Below, in pieces: positions 46,633 through 54,973 of a DNA stretch of 58,709 nt. The DNA is taken from assembly GCA_031285625.1 (NCBI GenBank), contig JAITVV010000058.1, forward strand, positions 1 through 58,709. The letters are read 5' to 3'. Each line of letters starts with the position of its first letter. Within the stretch, counting starts at the first letter, position 1. This stretch comes from Prevotella sp. (GTDB lineage: Bacteria > Bacteroidota > Bacteroidia > Bacteroidales > Dysgonomonadaceae). Both the position numbers and the translations under genes were made by a program. The notes under the pieces were generated by a model, which saw only the letters and a list, made by a program, of their open reading frames with translations, did no database searches and was not told where the DNA came from.

Positions 46633-46920
46633 ATGAATTCAGAATTAATAATTATACGCGAATACTGTATTCAAAATCAGGTAGAACCGGATTTCATTAT
46701 ACAACTTGAAAATGAAGGCCTGATTCAGATAAGTATTATAGAGGAAGAGCGCTATATACATATATCCCAGTTGAAGCATTTGGATCAATATGTACGTTGG
46801 TACTATGATCTGTCTATTAATGTTGCAGGAATTGATGTTATCCAAAACTTGCTGGATAAAATAGATGATATGCAGGAAGAGATATTAAAATTGAAAGAAC
46901 AATTAAAATTGATGGAATAA
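46633..46920 (+). CDS. cbpM: Chaperone modulator CbpM
   Basis: A 95-residue MerR-like protein. An N-terminal REYCIQNQVEPDFIIQLENEGLIQ block resembles the CbpM winged helix, the centre has HISQLKHLDQYVRWYYDLSINVAGIDVI, and a coiled coil closes the protein. CbpM binds the J domain of CbpA and blocks both its co-chaperone and DNA-binding functions. Its stop overlaps the beta-lactamase ATG by one base (TAATG). Confidence 0.88.
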   Translation: MNSELIIIREYCIQNQVEPDFIIQLENEGLIQISIIEEERYIHISQLKHLDQYVRWYYDLSINVAGIDVIQNLLDKIDDMQEEILKLKEQLKLME

Positions 46921-47801
46921 TGAAGAGACTTTATCTTTTTATTTGCATATTCTCTATCAGTGTTATGTCTTTTTCTCAGGTGGAGAGCCTGCGTGACAGT
47001 ATTTCTAAGATACTTAAGGGCAAAAATGCTACAGTTGGGGTTGCCCTTATTGTCGATGGTGAAGATATATTGAAGGTAAATAATGAATTTCATTATCCTA
47101 CACAGAGTGTATATAAATTTCATCTGGCATTGGCAGTTCTCGACTATCTGGATAAGAATAATCTCTCTTTAGATCATCAACTATATATAAAGAAGAGTGA
47201 ATTACTACCAAACACACATAGTCCTATGAGGGATGATTATCCTGATGGTAATATATCTCTGTCTGTTGCAGATATACTTAAGTACACCGTGTCAAAAAGC
47301 GATAATAATGGCTGCGATATTTTATTTCGTTTTGTAGGAGGGCCTGCTAAGGTAGATAAGTATATAAGGAGCCTGGGTATAACAGACTTTGCTATTGCAG
47401 CCACTGAAGAAGAAATGCATGGCCCCTGGGAAGTACAATATACTAACTGGTCTACACCATACACGGCTGCACTGGTTCTGGAGAAATTCAGAACGGGTAA
47501 TATATTACCTGATGTGTACCACGATTTTTTGTGGAAAGTAATAGTTGAAACCACTACCGGAACAAATAAGATAAAAGCGCTTTTGCCTGATGATATACTT
47601 GTAGCCCACAAGACTGGTAGTTCATTCAGAAATGCTGCAGGCTTGAACGCTGCCGAGAATGACATTGCTATTATTCAATTACCAGATGGCAGATACTACT
47701 CCCTGGTTGTATTTGTTGCAGACTCGATGGAAAGCTCCGGTGATAACTGCAAGATTATAGCTGATATATCAAAAGCGGTGTACGATTATCTTACAAGATA
47801 A
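46920..47801 (+). CDS. bla: Class A beta-lactamase, subclass A2
   Basis: A 293-residue secreted enzyme (signal to SFSQ). Active-site motifs are S63-V-Y-K66, S127-D-N129 and K231-T-G233. The omega loop has E163-E-E-M-H167, so the residue at the usual Asn170 position is His, as in PER-type and other subclass A2 enzymes of Bacteroidota (CfxA/CblA group). It hydrolyses penicillins and probably cephalosporins; spectrum cannot be told from sequence. The unusual point is context: it is translationally coupled to cbpM rather than to a resistance element, and no mobile element is near. Confidence 0.92.
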   Translation: MKRLYLFICIFSISVMSFSQVESLRDSISKILKGKNATVGVALIVDGEDILKVNNEFHYPTQSVYKFHLALAVLDYLDKNNLSLDHQLYIKKSELLPNTHSPMRDDYPDGNISLSVADILKYTVSKSDNNGCDILFRFVGGPAKVDKYIRSLGITDFAIAATEEEMHGPWEVQYTNWSTPYTAALVLEKFRTGNILPDVYHDFLWKVIVETTTGTNKIKALLPDDILVAHKTGSSFRNAAGLNAAENDIAIIQLPDGRYYSLVVFVADSMESSGDNCKIIADISKAVYDYLTR

Positions 47802-47816
47802 CAAACGGCTCTCCTT

Positions 47817-47851
47817 TCATCATAACTAAACCACCACTTGTCAAACAGATT
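47817..47851 (+). promoter_or_regulatory. Copy A of 35-base conserved element, upstream of PorT-like gene
   Basis: Thirty of 35 positions match copy B at 50369-50403 (start TCATCATAA, end CAAAYAGATT). It contains ACCACTTGTCAAA. A -7 box TACATTTG (47880-47887) lies 28 bases after its end. It is placed between the beta-lactamase stop and the barrel gene and is a candidate LytTR operator. Confidence 0.65.
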
Positions 47852-47921
47852 TTGGAGAAATGTTAAAAGCTTTCATCTTTACATTTGTATTAGGTATTTA
47901 ACTATTAACTAACAATGAATT

Positions 47922-48521
47922 ATGAAAAAGATGCAAGTAGTTTGGCTATTAATCATGGCACTGTCTTTATTTGGTACAAGTCTTATGACTGCACAGATTT
48001 TACCTGTGAAATTTGGTATAAGAGGAGGGGTGAACTTATCTGATTATGGTGGAGATATGAAAGATGTAAAGTCTGCACTCAGATATCAGGTCGGGTTTAC
48101 TGCAGACCTTGGACTCACAGAAAATATTTACTTACAAACAGGACTTGATTTTTTAACGAAGGGTGGCAAATATAAGCCGGAAACAGGAAAGGAAGTGAAG
48201 TATAATCCTATCTATCTGCAGTTGCCGGTACATGTAGCCTACAAAATGAAGGTTGCCCCCGGCACCAAAGTTGTCGTAAATGCAGGACCTTATGCTGCTT
48301 ATGGACTAGGAGGCAAAGCTAAAGGAGAAGAGAAGGAAGACATATTTGGAAAAGATGGTTTTAAACGATTCGATTTTGGAGTGGGTGCCGGTCTGGGTGT
48401 CGAGTTTGGTATATTAGCCTTAAACGTAGGGTATGACTGGGGCTTAGCGAACATCAGTGAAATAAAAGATGTAAAAGTAAAAAATAAGAGTGCATATATT
48501 ACTCTGGGGCTTAAGTTTTAA
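47922..48521 (+). CDS. PorT-family outer-membrane beta-barrel protein
   Basis: A 199-residue barrel with a signal peptide ending LMTAQ, then FGIRGGVNLSDYGG, LQTGLDFLTKGGKY, YLQLPVHVAYKM, NAGPYAAYGLGGK and a final ITLGLKF. It is a paralogue of the protein encoded at 23798. It lies next to the LytTR response-regulator gene and carries the 35-base element upstream, so it probably belongs to that system's regulon. A terminator follows. Confidence 0.83.
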   Translation: MKKMQVVWLLIMALSLFGTSLMTAQILPVKFGIRGGVNLSDYGGDMKDVKSALRYQVGFTADLGLTENIYLQTGLDFLTKGGKYKPETGKEVKYNPIYLQLPVHVAYKMKVAPGTKVVVNAGPYAAYGLGGKAKGEEKEDIFGKDGFKRFDFGVGAGLGVEFGILALNVGYDWGLANISEIKDVKVKNKSAYITLGLKF

Positions 48522-48539
48522 TAAGGCTATAATCATTAT

Positions 48540-48569
48540 AAAGACCTGACAATGTTCGGGTCTTTTTAT
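48540..48569. terminator. Terminator between the PorT-like gene and the response regulator
   Basis: AAAGACCTGA (48540-48549) pairs with TTCGGGTCTTT (48555-48565, with one G-T pair), followed by more T's. It sits between convergent genes, with the response-regulator stop at its right edge. Confidence 0.75.
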
Positions 48570-49300
48570 TTACTTATAAGGTGTTTATATACAACTGCAT
48601 TTAATAATTCATCCTTTCGTTGTCTCGAAATCGGCAATTCTTTGTCTTTAATAAATATGCGTCCGCCATTGATCAGATTAATATGGTTAACGTTTACCAG
48701 AAAAGATTTATGTATCCTAAAGAATGATTCTTTAGGAAGTATATCTTCGAGTGAAACCATTGTTTGATGAATCGTTAATACTTTGTCTTTAAAGTGTAGT
48801 TTAAGGTAGTTCTGCATACTTTCTACATATAAGATATCTGTACATATGATTTTAACGAAGGAATCACCCTGTCTTACATACATACCTGTGTTTAGATCTT
48901 CATTATTATTCCGTAGATTAAATTGCTCCCGCGCTTTTAATGCAGCTTGAAAAAAACGTTGGAATGTGATAGGCTTTAATAGATAATCAACCACTTGCAG
49001 CCTGAAAGCTTCTAAAGCATATTCCGAATATGCTGTAGTCAGGACTGTGAGAGGTTTATTCTTCATTGACTCCAGAAATTCCAAACCAGTAAGGTGAGGC
49101 ATCTGTATATCCAGAAATATCAGGTCTATAGCATTACGCTTTAAGAAATCAGCTGCCTCTATAGCTGAGGAGCATTCTCCTGCTACTTCCAGAAAGTCAA
49201 GCTTATGGATATGATCGATGATTCCCTCACGAGCAATAGGCTCATCATCAACTACTAAACACTTCATAGGATGGGTAGATTTAGATATTTGTTCAGCCAT
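48566..49300 (-). CDS. LytTR-family response regulator
   Basis: A 244-residue protein. A receiver domain (CLVVDDEP, phosphoacceptor D64 in FLDIQMP, with TAYSEYALEAF and LLKPITFQRF) is followed by a LytTR DNA-binding domain (YVRQGDSFVKIICTDILYVESMQNYLKLHF, ...IHKSFLVNVNHI...LPISRQRKDELL). LytTR regulators bind direct repeats. It is the partner of the upstream histidine kinase, which ends five bases before. Its likely targets are the flanking barrel genes that share a 35-base element. Confidence 0.93.
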   Translation of the reverse strand: MAEQISKSTHPMKCLVVDDEPIAREGIIDHIHKLDFLEVAGECSSAIEAADFLKRNAIDLIFLDIQMPHLTGLEFLESMKNKPLTVLTTAYSEYALEAFRLQVVDYLLKPITFQRFFQAALKAREQFNLRNNNEDLNTGMYVRQGDSFVKIICTDILYVESMQNYLKLHFKDKVLTIHQTMVSLEDILPKESFFRIHKSFLVNVNHINLINGGRIFIKDKELPISRQRKDELLNAVVYKHLISK

Positions 49301-49305
49301 ATTTC

Positions 49306-50328
49306 TTATAACGTAATATTTAGCTGAATAATATAAATCTGTTCAGTTTCTTTTATTTGTAGCTTGTGTTTATTAGGGTAAAGTATTTTGAGGCGTTCTT
49401 TTGCATTCTTCAGGCCTAGTCCCGAACTATCTTTCTTTTTTACCTGTTGTGTCGATTTTGAGTTTTCAACTTCCATGTATAGCGAATCCCCCTGCTGTTC
49501 GAATACAATATTTATATACCCTGTTTCTGATATAGAACGGGAAACATGTTTAAATGCATTTTCAATAAGGGTGAAAAGTATCAACGGCTGTATTTCCTTT
49601 TCGCTATTTTCTATACTCCATTTACAATCAATATTCAGCTCTTTTCCCCACCTCATTTTCTCGACGTCAATAACGTCTTTCAGAAATTGGATTTCTTCAC
49701 CTAGTGTAGAAAATTCTCTTTTCCCATTATATAACTGATAACGGAGAATCTCAGAATATTTGACCAATAAGTGAGATGATAATTCAACATCCTTTTGCAT
49801 TAAAATATAGATGTGATTTAACACATTAAACATGAAGTGCGGGTTTATTTGGTTTTGAAGAATCTGTAATTGTGTCTTTAAATGTTCTTCCTGTAATTTC
49901 GAATGTTCAAAATAAAATCTTATTCCACAAAATCCAAGATTGATAACAACAATAGCAGGCAGAGTCAACATATACTCTACTATGAGAGGATATCTTGTAC
50001 GCATCAATTCAGTTGTTTCAAAAACTTTAATTTCCTCCAACTTTTCGAATGTAGTAAAAGTGATCAGGTGTATAACTCCGGTTAATAATGTAATTATTAT
50101 GAACTGGATTATAAAACGATTCATATTTTTATTCCTAATGGCTTTTGGCAACAAATTGTTGCTTAGATAGAAAGTCAGCAGGGAAGTGGGTAGAAATACG
50201 CTAATTGAAAATAGTATAGCTTCTGGAAAAGAAACCTGAGTTATATACTGAAAAAGGAAGAGACATACCAGCATTATCCAAATCAGGAAAACGAAACCAT
50301 TATAACTTTTTATAAAGAAACCTTTCAT
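49306..50328 (-). CDS. LytS-like sensor histidine kinase
   Basis: A 340-residue membrane kinase. Four hydrophobic segments fill residues ~10-140. The His-kinase domain follows: the phosphorylatable His in INPHFMFNVLNHI, the N-box LIENAFKHVS and the glycine-rich SGLGLKNAKERL. It belongs to the LytS/YehU (HisKA_7TM-less) type used with LytTR regulators. No signal-sensing domain outside the membrane is apparent, so the sensed cue probably enters through the membrane helices. The response regulator follows five bases on. Confidence 0.92.
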   Translation of the reverse strand: MKGFFIKSYNGFVFLIWIMLVCLFLFQYITQVSFPEAILFSISVFLPTSLLTFYLSNNLLPKAIRNKNMNRFIIQFIIITLLTGVIHLITFTTFEKLEEIKVFETTELMRTRYPLIVEYMLTLPAIVVINLGFCGIRFYFEHSKLQEEHLKTQLQILQNQINPHFMFNVLNHIYILMQKDVELSSHLLVKYSEILRYQLYNGKREFSTLGEEIQFLKDVIDVEKMRWGKELNIDCKWSIENSEKEIQPLILFTLIENAFKHVSRSISETGYINIVFEQQGDSLYMEVENSKSTQQVKKKDSSGLGLKNAKERLKILYPNKHKLQIKETEQIYIIQLNITL

Positions 50329-50368
50329 ATTTCAAAATTAGCAATTAATACGATACTCTAATTGTCAT

Positions 50369-50403
50369 TCATCATAAGTAAACTACCGTTTGTCAAATAG
50401 ATT
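50369..50403 (+). promoter_or_regulatory. Copy B of 35-base conserved element, upstream of DUF6268 gene
   Basis: Shares 30 of 35 bases with copy A at 47817-47851. It contains ACCGTTTGTCAAA, close to the AlgR half-site ACCGTTCGTC. A near-consensus -7 box (AATATTTG, 50427-50434) follows 23 bases on. It lies in the divergent gap between the histidine kinase and the DUF6268 gene. Confidence 0.65.
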
Positions 50404-50479
50404 GCCAATAAAGAGTTTAAGACTATAATATTTGTAACGGAAAACCGTCTTAAGCATAAACTTAAATACTATTATAATT

Positions 50480-51382
50480 ATGAAATTCTTATTCATTATT
50501 TTATTATTCTTATCACTTAGCTTTAATGCGAATGCTCAGGCATATCTGAAGGCTGAATATATTGGTTCATCCAGTTATAAAGATATTGATAACAATAAAA
50601 CAGGGGGTAAAGGGGATGCAAAAATTATTTCGGGAGGAGTTCAAATACCCCTTTCGATGAAGATAAATGCAGACAACCGTCCGACAGTGTGGGGAATTGG
50701 GATCGGAGGTTCGTACACTTCATTTAATAATCGTAATATTCCCACAGACTTATGTCCGGAGGAAATATTGAATGCCCAATTATCTCTGATGCATATGCGT
50801 CCTATCAGCGAGAAGTGGTCTATAATAGCATCTTTAGGAGCGGGAGTTTATACAGCACATGCCGATTTATCGAAGATAAGGATGAAAAGTGTACTGGCTC
50901 ATGGTGGTGTTATATTTATATGGCATTTGAGGGATAATCTCGATGTAGGTATGGGGCTTGCGATAAATAATTCATTTGGCTATCCAATGGCATTTCCTGC
51001 ATTCTATCTGAATTGGGAATTACATGGACGTTATGAAGTAAAAGTTTCTATGGTAGATGCAGTTAGTGTATCCGCCGGAATTAAATTGAAAGATTATTTT
51101 AAGTTAAATCTTATAGCCGAAATGAATGGTTCTTTAGCTTTAGAGAAGATTAACGGTGAGGAGAAGATGTTCTCACACCAGTATATAGTGACAGGTATTC
51201 AGCCTGAGTTTACTATCGGTAAATCCTTGTCTATACCTATTACAGCCGGTATTGTAGCAGACCGTCCGGCTTTCTATGAGAAGAGAAGTCTGAAATCGTT
51301 TTTTAAAGCAATGAATAGGGAGCATGATCCGCATTTTACAGTTGCTCCTTATGTATCGGTAGGGCTTAAGTATCGTTTCTAG
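50480..51382 (+). CDS. DUF6268-family outer-membrane protein
   Basis: A 300-residue protein with a signal peptide (FLSLSFNANAQ) and a beta-barrel pattern ending GLKYRF. The block VWGIGIGGSYTSFNN, WSIIASLGAGVYTAHADLS and HGGVIFIWHLRDNLDVGMGLAINNSFGYPMAFPAFYLNWEL (two parts) is the DUF6268 signature. Function unknown. It carries the 35-base element upstream, so it likely responds to the neighbouring two-component system. Confidence 0.82.
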   Translation: MKFLFIILLFLSLSFNANAQAYLKAEYIGSSSYKDIDNNKTGGKGDAKIISGGVQIPLSMKINADNRPTVWGIGIGGSYTSFNNRNIPTDLCPEEILNAQLSLMHMRPISEKWSIIASLGAGVYTAHADLSKIRMKSVLAHGGVIFIWHLRDNLDVGMGLAINNSFGYPMAFPAFYLNWELHGRYEVKVSMVDAVSVSAGIKLKDYFKLNLIAEMNGSLALEKINGEEKMFSHQYIVTGIQPEFTIGKSLSIPITAGIVADRPAFYEKRSLKSFFKAMNREHDPHFTVAPYVSVGLKYRF

Positions 51383-51398
51383 ATTGTTGTAATGATGG

Positions 51399-51433
51399 AA
51401 AAAGAAGAAGGTTTCAAGCTTTCTTCTTTTTTA
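51399..51433. terminator. Terminator between DUF6268 and cdaA
   Basis: AAAAAGAAGAA (51399-51409) and TTCTTCTTTTT (51421-51431) are inverted arms with an 11-base loop. A and T runs on each side make it a plausible bidirectional terminator. Confidence 0.65.
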
Positions 51434-52199
51434 GTTTTATTGTTTCGGTAAGCAATTCTTGTAATTTTTCAGGAGTAACATTTGCCTGAATTTTCCCATC
51501 ACTTACAAAAGATATTTTACCTCTTTCTTCTGAGATTACAATTGCTTTGGCGTCTGTTTCCTGTGATATTCCTAAGGCAGCTCTATGTCTTAAACCAAAT
51601 GCTTTGGGTATATCCTGAGCCTGTGAAATAGGTAGAATACAGCCAGCAGCTTTAATTTTGTTGCCTGAAATAATCATTGCTCCATCATGTAGAGGTGTAT
51701 TTTTAAAGAATATATTCTCTATTAGGCGGGTACTTATATCAGCATCCAGAGTCTCCCCTGTTTCTACATATTGCCCAAGTTTTATTTCCTGTTCAATAAC
51801 GATTAGTGCACCTGTATACGTCTTAGCCATATTCATACATGCCAAAACCAGAGAGGTAACCACTGTCTCAGACAATCCTGTTTGTTCTTTGGAGCTGAAT
51901 ATTCGGGCAAAGAACCGGAATGTCCGATTGGAGCCCAAGGTCATGAGGAAACGGCGGATCTCGTCCTGAAAGATAATGATAAGTACGATCAAACCGATAT
52001 CTACAAATTTATCCAGGATAACACCCATCAATCGCATTTGCAATACTTGCGATACAAGTATCCACAAAATCATGAAGGCCAGTACCCCTTTGAATATGGC
52101 GCCCGTACCCGATTTGGAAACAATCCTGTATAATTGGTACATAACTGCTGCAACCAGCAGAATGTCAATTATATCTTTTATTCCAAAATCTTCGAACAT
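51414..52199 (-). CDS. cdaA: Membrane-bound diadenylate cyclase (CdaA)
   Basis: A 261-residue protein. Three membrane helices (residues ~10-70) precede the DAC domain, whose DGAMII and RHRAALGISQETDAKAIVISEERG motifs are the catalytic signatures. It makes the second messenger c-di-AMP from two ATP. A -7 box TATCTTTG (minus strand, 52226-52233) lies upstream. The usual CdaR/YbbR partner is not adjacent on either side. Confidence 0.94.
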   Translation of the reverse strand: MFEDFGIKDIIDILLVAAVMYQLYRIVSKSGTGAIFKGVLAFMILWILVSQVLQMRLMGVILDKFVDIGLIVLIIIFQDEIRRFLMTLGSNRTFRFFARIFSSKEQTGLSETVVTSLVLACMNMAKTYTGALIVIEQEIKLGQYVETGETLDADISTRLIENIFFKNTPLHDGAMIISGNKIKAAGCILPISQAQDIPKAFGLRHRAALGISQETDAKAIVISEERGKISFVSDGKIQANVTPEKLQELLTETIKLKKKKA

Positions 52200-52289
52200 A
52201 GAGATGAATTTGTATAAATGAGGATCAAAGATAAGAGAATTCTTCGATAGTTAGGTAACAAAAGAAAAGATGACTTCTTAAAAAATCTT

Positions 52290-53162
52290 TTATTCTAACA
52301 TTAAGTTCATCATTGGCTGATGCTCATCAAAGAAGGATTGGTATCTAGTTTCCAGCTCTTTTGTTTTGTACCCGAATAAGAGACGACATAGTAGCCGACG
52401 ATCAACTTCTATATCGAATCGGGGGGCAGGGCCCAAAATAAGTTCAACTGAGCCTTTGTCTATCAAATAGACGATTGGCTTCTTATTAGTCGCGCCATCT
52501 GAGATCTTAATTCTGAACCTCTTTGAAAGATTGTCCTTTGCATACAGATCCAGCAGCGTCCATATATCTATAACCCTTGCCATCCCTGACAGATTTGTTT
52601 TTTCAGGGTATCCGTCCAGCTTGTACTCTTCTGAAATTGCTTTGAAATCATTCTCGTTTTTTTGAACACAAAAATCACGAAAGCGAAACAGCTTATCAAA
52701 GATTTGATATGCTTCGTCAAATTCTGTATTCATATCCAATATTTCCTTTAGAGGTATGAGTTCTTCATCTTTTTCAAAGACCTGCTCATAGTCATACTTT
52801 TCATAAAAGCCATAGAGCGAATCTTCGGCAGGAATGAGTATTGCTAACGGGATATTACGGTTTGCAATGATCTCATGAGCTTTATAAATCAGTTGAGTCA
52901 TATATCCTTTCTGCCGGTGTTCGGGTAAGGTACATAATTCAGCCATGTATGAAAATGGAATTTGCTGCCTGTAAAAATTGATTGTCTGAGGAAACATTTG
53001 CAATGAGGCAACTGCTCTACCTTTCTCAAAATATATCAATGTATTTTCATTCCTATACTTATAAGTAAAGATAATATCCAGAAACTCATCCGTGTCTTCG
53101 AAACATGTTTTCCACATCTGACGGACAAGAGGTTTTGTCTGGTCGTTTGCAAATTGTATCAT
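52290..53162 (-). CDS. GNAT-family acetyltransferase, Eis-like
   Basis: A 290-residue protein. An N-terminal GNAT fold (AELCTLPEHRQKGYMTQLIYKAHE carries the acetyl-CoA site, with R/Q-x2-G-Y in QKGYM) is followed by a second GNAT-like and a sterol-carrier-like C-terminal domain. Eis-type enzymes N-acetylate lysines or aminoglycosides; substrate not predictable. A -7 box TATCTTTG on the minus strand (53227-53234) lies upstream. Confidence 0.82.
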   Translation of the reverse strand: MIQFANDQTKPLVRQMWKTCFEDTDEFLDIIFTYKYRNENTLIYFEKGRAVASLQMFPQTINFYRQQIPFSYMAELCTLPEHRQKGYMTQLIYKAHEIIANRNIPLAILIPAEDSLYGFYEKYDYEQVFEKDEELIPLKEILDMNTEFDEAYQIFDKLFRFRDFCVQKNENDFKAISEEYKLDGYPEKTNLSGMARVIDIWTLLDLYAKDNLSKRFRIKISDGATNKKPIVYLIDKGSVELILGPAPRFDIEVDRRLLCRLLFGYKTKELETRYQSFFDEHQPMMNLMLE

Positions 53163-53290
53163 TTCTTCTTATTTTATCCAATCGTTAACGGCAATAAACC
53201 TCAATCGGGAATTAGATCATCTTTATCAAAGATAACCTTTCCATTTTATTTTATGATATATTAACAGGCTTTTTTCCAGAATAATTGCTG

Positions 53291-54190
53291 TTACACAAAT
53301 GGTATTAATATTCCTTCCTCAAGCAGCAGATCGGGATAATAGGACATTTTTGCTTTACGTAGATTTTCTTTACCCATATCTTCTTCTCTGTTGATATACG
53401 TAAATTCAGAAGCCTCATGTTCTATAAATTGCTGGTTAATAATAGTATATGCGCCATTCATTTCACCAAAAGCTTTTTCAACATGTACTACAAATGAATC
53501 TGCTGTAAGAGGTTCTCCAATAGTAAATGCTACAATTTTACCATTTACCCGTACTGCGCCACCACGTAATTGGAGATAATCGAAATTCTCAAGCATTATT
53601 TTAGTAGCTATATAGTCGTAACGTTGAGTAAAGTCTATCTTTGATACATTCACCTCCTCCCACTCGTCAAGCATCAGAGCACATTCTACTAATTCTTCTT
53701 TTGTTGTCAGTGGAAAATATTCCCAGTCAGGATTATCCGCCTTAAACCGGTTGATATGATTACGCTTACTTTGTAGTTTTTTGCCTGACAGCTTTATTAA
53801 CTTCTCAGAAAAGTAAATGTATTCATCATTGTTGCGATCCGGAAGATACCGGAACTTTCCCGGAATTTCTTTTTGTATTTTTTCCCACATTCTGGAGGTA
53901 ATACCTTTCATCTGAAAAGGTATCCTATTTTCTTTTGCATCTTCCATTATGAGGTTGAAAGCATCCCTCAGAGGCATTTTCCCTATAGGCATCATATAGT
54001 AAAGTTGCCCGTCAGAATCCTGAAATCGTAGAAATATAGTCCGGTGTTCAATGGCAAATACTGTTTTGAATTTAGTATTCCACGAATATAGGTTTGCGAA
54101 ACAGAAATCACAGGCACGGTATTCATTTCCTGCAAAAGCTGCATCTATATCTTTTTTATCAGAAAGTGTAATTTGTTTAAAGTTGATCAT
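53291..54190 (-). CDS. DUF2156 (phosphatidylglycerol lysyltransferase C-terminal-like) protein
   Basis: A 299-residue soluble protein of the LPG_synthase_C/DUF2156 type, a double GNAT fold. Landmarks are DFCFANLYSWNTKF near residue 27-41, DRNNDEYIYFSEKLIKLSGKKLQSKRNHINRF and GAYTIINQQFIEH. The family transfers aminoacyl or other groups; without the membrane part of MprF its acceptor is uncertain. The start at 54190 (MINFKQI) is preferred over an upstream codon 11 residues earlier. The gap 53163-53290 contains only the promoter for the next gene. Confidence 0.82.
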   Translation of the reverse strand: MINFKQITLSDKKDIDAAFAGNEYRACDFCFANLYSWNTKFKTVFAIEHRTIFLRFQDSDGQLYYMMPIGKMPLRDAFNLIMEDAKENRIPFQMKGITSRMWEKIQKEIPGKFRYLPDRNNDEYIYFSEKLIKLSGKKLQSKRNHINRFKADNPDWEYFPLTTKEELVECALMLDEWEEVNVSKIDFTQRYDYIATKIMLENFDYLQLRGGAVRVNGKIVAFTIGEPLTADSFVVHVEKAFGEMNGAYTIINQQFIEHEASEFTYINREEDMGKENLRKAKMSYYPDLLLEEGILIPFV

Positions 54191-54294
54191 ATAGTGATTT
54201 ATAATATCGTGTATGCTTAACAAAGCTAATACAAAAAATGTTCTGACAGGTATAGAATAAATATATATTATAGTCTATAACATTTGTTTATAAA

Positions 54295-54315
54295 GCAAAT
54301 TATAACGTAATTTGC
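54295..54315. promoter_or_regulatory. Palindrome upstream of the LuxR-type regulator
   Basis: GCAAATTA (54295-54302), TAACG, TAATTTGC (54308-54315) is a perfect inverted repeat with 8-base arms. It lies 37 bases before the LuxR-regulator ATG, in the divergent gap, so it may be an operator for either gene. Confidence 0.45.
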
Positions 54316-54352
54316 ACCTTATAAAGAATCATTCTATATAAGAATCAACTAG

Positions 54353-54961
54353 ATGCTAAAAACAAACAAAGTGTTGGCTGTAGCAGAGACTTCATATATT
54401 ATTCGTAAAGGATTAGTTTATGTCTTGTCTCAATTATCCAGTGTAGGAAAGGTCGTAGAACTCAAAGAAATGGAAGATATGAATTATCAGATCGACATAC
54501 TACGTCCCGACGCTGTTCTTATTAATCCCATGTTACTGGGACATGCATCGCGTCAAGATGTGAGGCAACAGTTGAATTTGGATAAACGGACGGCTATTAT
54601 AGCACTGGTTTATAACCTTATCGACGAGCAGTTCTACAGATCTTATGATGCTGTGATACGAATAAATGATTCTGAGTCTAAGATAGAGGAGACTTTATTT
54701 AAATGCTTGAATAAAGAGCAAAATAATCAGACTGATGCAGAGGAATTGAGTGACAGGGAAAAAGAAATACTTATTAGTGTCGTAAAAGGGATGAGTAATA
54801 AGGAGATTGCGGATCATCACAATATTTCTATCCATACTGCCATTACTCACCGTAGAAATATCACCCGGAAACTGAAGGTTCATAGTATTTCAGGTTTGAC
54901 TATATATGCGATTATAAATAAACTGATAGATATTTCAGAGATCAAATATCAGGACGAATAA
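54353..54961 (+). CDS. LuxR-type transcriptional regulator with degenerate receiver
   Basis: A 202-residue protein. The C-terminal HTH (LSDREKEILISVVKGMSNKEIADHHNISIHTAITHRRNITRKL) is a typical LuxR domain. The N-terminal 120 residues have the length and pattern of a receiver, but the acidic pocket is missing (AVAET where VDDH is usual) and the phosphoacceptor position is Asn58 (LINPM instead of L-x-D-x-x-M). So it should not be phosphorylated in the usual way. It is 12 bases upstream of a hemerythrin-like gene, with which it probably forms an operon. Confidence 0.85.
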   Translation: MLKTNKVLAVAETSYIIRKGLVYVLSQLSSVGKVVELKEMEDMNYQIDILRPDAVLINPMLLGHASRQDVRQQLNLDKRTAIIALVYNLIDEQFYRSYDAVIRINDSESKIEETLFKCLNKEQNNQTDAEELSDREKEILISVVKGMSNKEIADHHNISIHTAITHRRNITRKLKVHSISGLTIYAIINKLIDISEIKYQDE

Positions 54962-54973
54962 AAATATTAAGCT

